Source: Lepisosteus oculatus (taxonomy: Eukaryota; Chordata; Actinopteri; Semionotiformes; Lepisosteidae). Taken from it: a stretch of DNA of 64,000 nucleotides. Position 1 is the stretch's first letter; each line of letters opens with the position of its first letter. The position numbers and the translations under genes are program-made. The stretch spans positions 3,851,501-3,915,500 of the forward strand of contig NC_090711.1 in assembly GCF_040954835.1 (NCBI RefSeq). The letters are read 5' to 3'. Of the stretch, positions 62,101 through 64,000 are shown one piece after another. Under the pieces are notes generated by a model, which worked only from the letters and a program-made list of their open reading frames with translations, did not search any database and was not told where the DNA came from.

Positions 62101-63596
62101 TGTTTCTAAGGGCATTGTGTTTGCTGTTTTATGAAAAAGTATCAAACTTTTGACTTGTTTTTTTTCTTACTATTTATTTACCTTGTTTTAGACACCTTAT
62201 CATTGAGAACTTCATCCCAATGGAAGAAAAGAACAAAATTATGAACAGGGCATTTCTCGATGATGAGGATGATCACTGGAAGTTGCGTCCCATAACTCGG
62301 ATTGAGGAGTACGGATTTATATGATTTTCTTTTAATTAAATTAGAAAATGAAGTTGGAGTGTTGGGCTTCTGCTTCGTTAAGCTTTCTATAAATGTTCCA
62401 ACACAGGAATAGCACTAGATTGTTTACCGTGTAAAGTTATCATCCTTCCTGTGCATTCTGGGCATTATGTTTAGAAAGTTAAAGCTACATATTTTTAAAG
62501 TGATGTATGCCATTATGACTGTGCACGAATACTGCAAAATATGGTCATATTTTGGATCATACACTTTTCTAGTGTATATTTTTAACATCTCTTTTCAAAA
62601 GAGAGCCCGTAACTTGGACTTTTACCCTATAGGTGTTCCAAGAAACTATGAATTATGAAGCCCTTTATCTTTCTGTCCTGCTGGATCATTCCTTGCAGTA
62701 ATCAACAGATGATGATCAGGCCCATCTCTGCTGTGGGCTACAAGCGGCCCCTGAGTCAGCATGCAAGAATGTCGATGATGATGAGACCTGAAGCTAGATA
62801 CAGGGTGAGCACTTTTCAGTTCAGTTCCCTTTCACATAAGAGGTGAGTTAAATCTTGGGTCAGCTGAAATCAGATCTATAGGTTGGTTTATTGAATACCA
62901 AACCAAACTTCAGTCCTCTCAAGAGGGTTTGGGCATTTCTTCAAAGATGGACCAGTTTGATTTGCAGATATCTCGCACCAGGGCTTTATTTAACACATGT
63001 GGCAACTTTTAGATCCTCTACATTAATACTTTCTAGGCTGTTGTTTTAGAGTTAAATGCAGTCTTATGACCCATATGCTACAAGGAGGTTAACTAAGTAG
63101 ACAGAGGTGAATTAAGGTTTTTTTTTCTGTAATTATTTTTGTCAATTCTTACCTCCAGTATATTTAAAAATGGCATTTTTTGCCATTTTGTTTTCAGACA
63201 TTTTTACAATGGCAATAAAAACATTTTGCAATATTTGTGTTGTTCTTACAGTGCTGATATCTGTGCCTGGAATGAGCCTGGTTTTGTAATACAAGAAATG
63301 GCTGTAGCTAAAACCACTTTAAATGGGATGCCCCTCATATTATAAAGAAAAAGGGCTCCAAGCAGCCTCCTGCCGGTTAATAATGGGCATTAATCTTTTG
63401 GCATCATACCCTGACAGGCCGAGAATATCCTCCTGCTGGAGCTGGATCTGCCCAGTCGCACCACAAGAGACTACGAGGAGCCGGCCATCGCCCCCAAAGT
63501 GGCGGCGGCGCTGGAAGCTGCGCTGCAGGACGAGGCTGAGATTCAGGTGGATGCGTCGACTTTCGAAAGCTTTGGCAACAGGAAATTAAAGTCCAG
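57731..63596 (+). CDS. KIF3B: KIF3B, kinesin-2 motor subunit (seven coding exons, 3' end outside window)
   Basis: join(57731..59146, 60705..60806, 61498..61620, 61929..62047, 62192..62308, 62699..62804, 63418..63596 and beyond), 720 codons plus 2 nt; human is 747 aa, so only about 26 residues are missing. With KIF3A and KAP3 it forms heterotrimeric kinesin-2, a plus-end motor for intraflagellar and vesicle transport. Visible: motor domain about 8-345 with P-loop GQTGTGKT (96-103), switch I NEHSSRSH (209-216) and switch II DLAGSER (245-251); neck; a basic then acidic segment (371-415) typical of KIF3B; coiled coil about 416-600; and the tail with [15 protein letters not shown]. It starts [10 protein letters not shown], very near the human start. 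No damage seen. Confidence 0.98.
60705..60806 (+). CDS. KIF3B: KIF3B coding exon 2
   Basis: 34 codons, [20 protein letters not shown] through EIAEQ. Acceptor TTCACAG, donor CAG|GTGAAA. Confidence 0.96.
61498..61620 (+). CDS. KIF3B: KIF3B coding exon 3
   Basis: 41 codons, [20 protein letters not shown] to KTKKLKK. Acceptor GGGTTAG with a weak pyrimidine tract, donor AAG|GTTTGA. Confidence 0.95.
61929..62047 (+). CDS. KIF3B: KIF3B coding exon 4
   Basis: [19 protein letters not shown] to RELKL plus two bases of Lys. Acceptor TTTATAG, donor CAA|GTATGT. Confidence 0.96.
62192..62308 (+). CDS. KIF3B: KIF3B coding exon 5
   Basis: Completes Lys, then [20 protein letters not shown] to ITRIE plus two bases. 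Acceptor GTTTTAG, donor GGA|GTACGG. Confidence 0.95.
62699..62804 (+). CDS. KIF3B: KIF3B coding exon 6
   Basis: Completes Asp, then [20 protein letters not shown] to PEARYR. Acceptor TTGCAG, donor AGG|GTGAGC. Confidence 0.96.
63418..63596 (+). CDS. KIF3B: KIF3B coding exon 7
   Basis: [20 protein letters not shown] to RKLKS plus two bases. Acceptor TGACAG, donor CAG|GTGAGA. The final coding exon is not in the window; the window ends on ...tttgcag, which could be its acceptor. Confidence 0.95.
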
Positions 63597-64000
63597 GTGA
63601 GATGCTGCATGTAGTGTAAAAAGAGGCCTCCCTGCTCAGCCGTTAACCATTTATTCAGACCCTTTCTATGATGTCCCATCTTGTGTAGCTACAATATGCT
63701 ACATTTTTTAACTTAGAATTAATTTACTTAATATTTTATTAAAAACCTGGATGTTCAAAATGAAGAGTTTTAGGTCTGGAGCAGGTTTTCCTCCATAATA
63801 TGTCAGTACTTTCCTCAATCTATGTCAGTTTTTATAAGCTTGCCAGTCCCTACTGACTATAAAATAATGCTGTCACCACCACGCTTGGCAGTATGGATAG
63901 TGTTGGCTGAATGATGCATTATGCTGGGCTTGCATCTAATGTAACAATTAGCATTTAGGCCAAAAGATCTGACTGCAAAATGTTTTCCACATGTTTGCAG

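Noticed and set aside
1-64000. CRISPR arrays, rRNA or tRNA genes, bacterial operons, viral insertions
   Set aside because: None seen. tRNA-like sequences are all heads of SINE copies, not intact tRNA genes; this is animal nuclear DNA.

Overview
This is a vertebrate nuclear DNA window: multi-exon protein genes with GT-AG introns, AATAAA poly(A) signals, long gene-free stretches and fish-type dispersed repeats. Three genes are unmistakable from their proteins and lie in the order known from human chromosome 20q11: PLAGL2 (minus strand), POFUT1 (plus), KIF3B (plus, its last few codons outside the window). Each appears once and intact. The repeats (tRNA-derived SINEs ending in a 'gctttggataaaag'-like tail, a 'gaacatgcaaactccacacag' element and a foldback element with a 'cgaaacgttg'-like core) suggest a ray-finned fish, perhaps a non-teleost such as a gar. 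The species guess is inference only.

Layout. 1-6922: downstream/3' UTR side of PLAGL2, possibly including the 3' end of a convergent plus-strand gene. 6923-9043: PLAGL2, two coding exons, seven C2H2 fingers. 9105-48239: about 39 kb without a convincing coding gene, holding 5' non-coding parts and regulatory DNA of PLAGL2, a GC-rich CpG-rich patch (25.6-26.5 kb), a candidate first exon beside a palindromic CRE (35.7-35.9 kb), an AT-rich stretch (36-48 kb) and repeats. 48240-53085: POFUT1, seven coding exons, 393 aa. 53086-54500: its 3' UTR. 54.76-55.25 kb: probable KIF3B promoter and first exon. 57731-63596: seven KIF3B coding exons, 720 codons.

The genes are a conserved neighbourhood rather than a pathway. 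PLAGL2 is a zinc-finger transcription factor. POFUT1 is the ER enzyme that adds O-fucose to EGF repeats of Notch and its ligands. KIF3B is a motor subunit of heterotrimeric kinesin-2, which drives anterograde transport in cilia.

I found no new biological system. The points most worth a second look are a GC-AG intron in POFUT1, an intact first zinc finger in PLAGL2 (degenerate in the human protein), a missing second N-glycosylation sequon in POFUT1, upstream ORFs before PLAGL2 and KIF3B, a possible 23-nt KIF3B 5' microexon, a 75-codon minus-strand ORF over the KIF3B promoter, and a textbook hAT MITE with perfect 8-bp target duplications.
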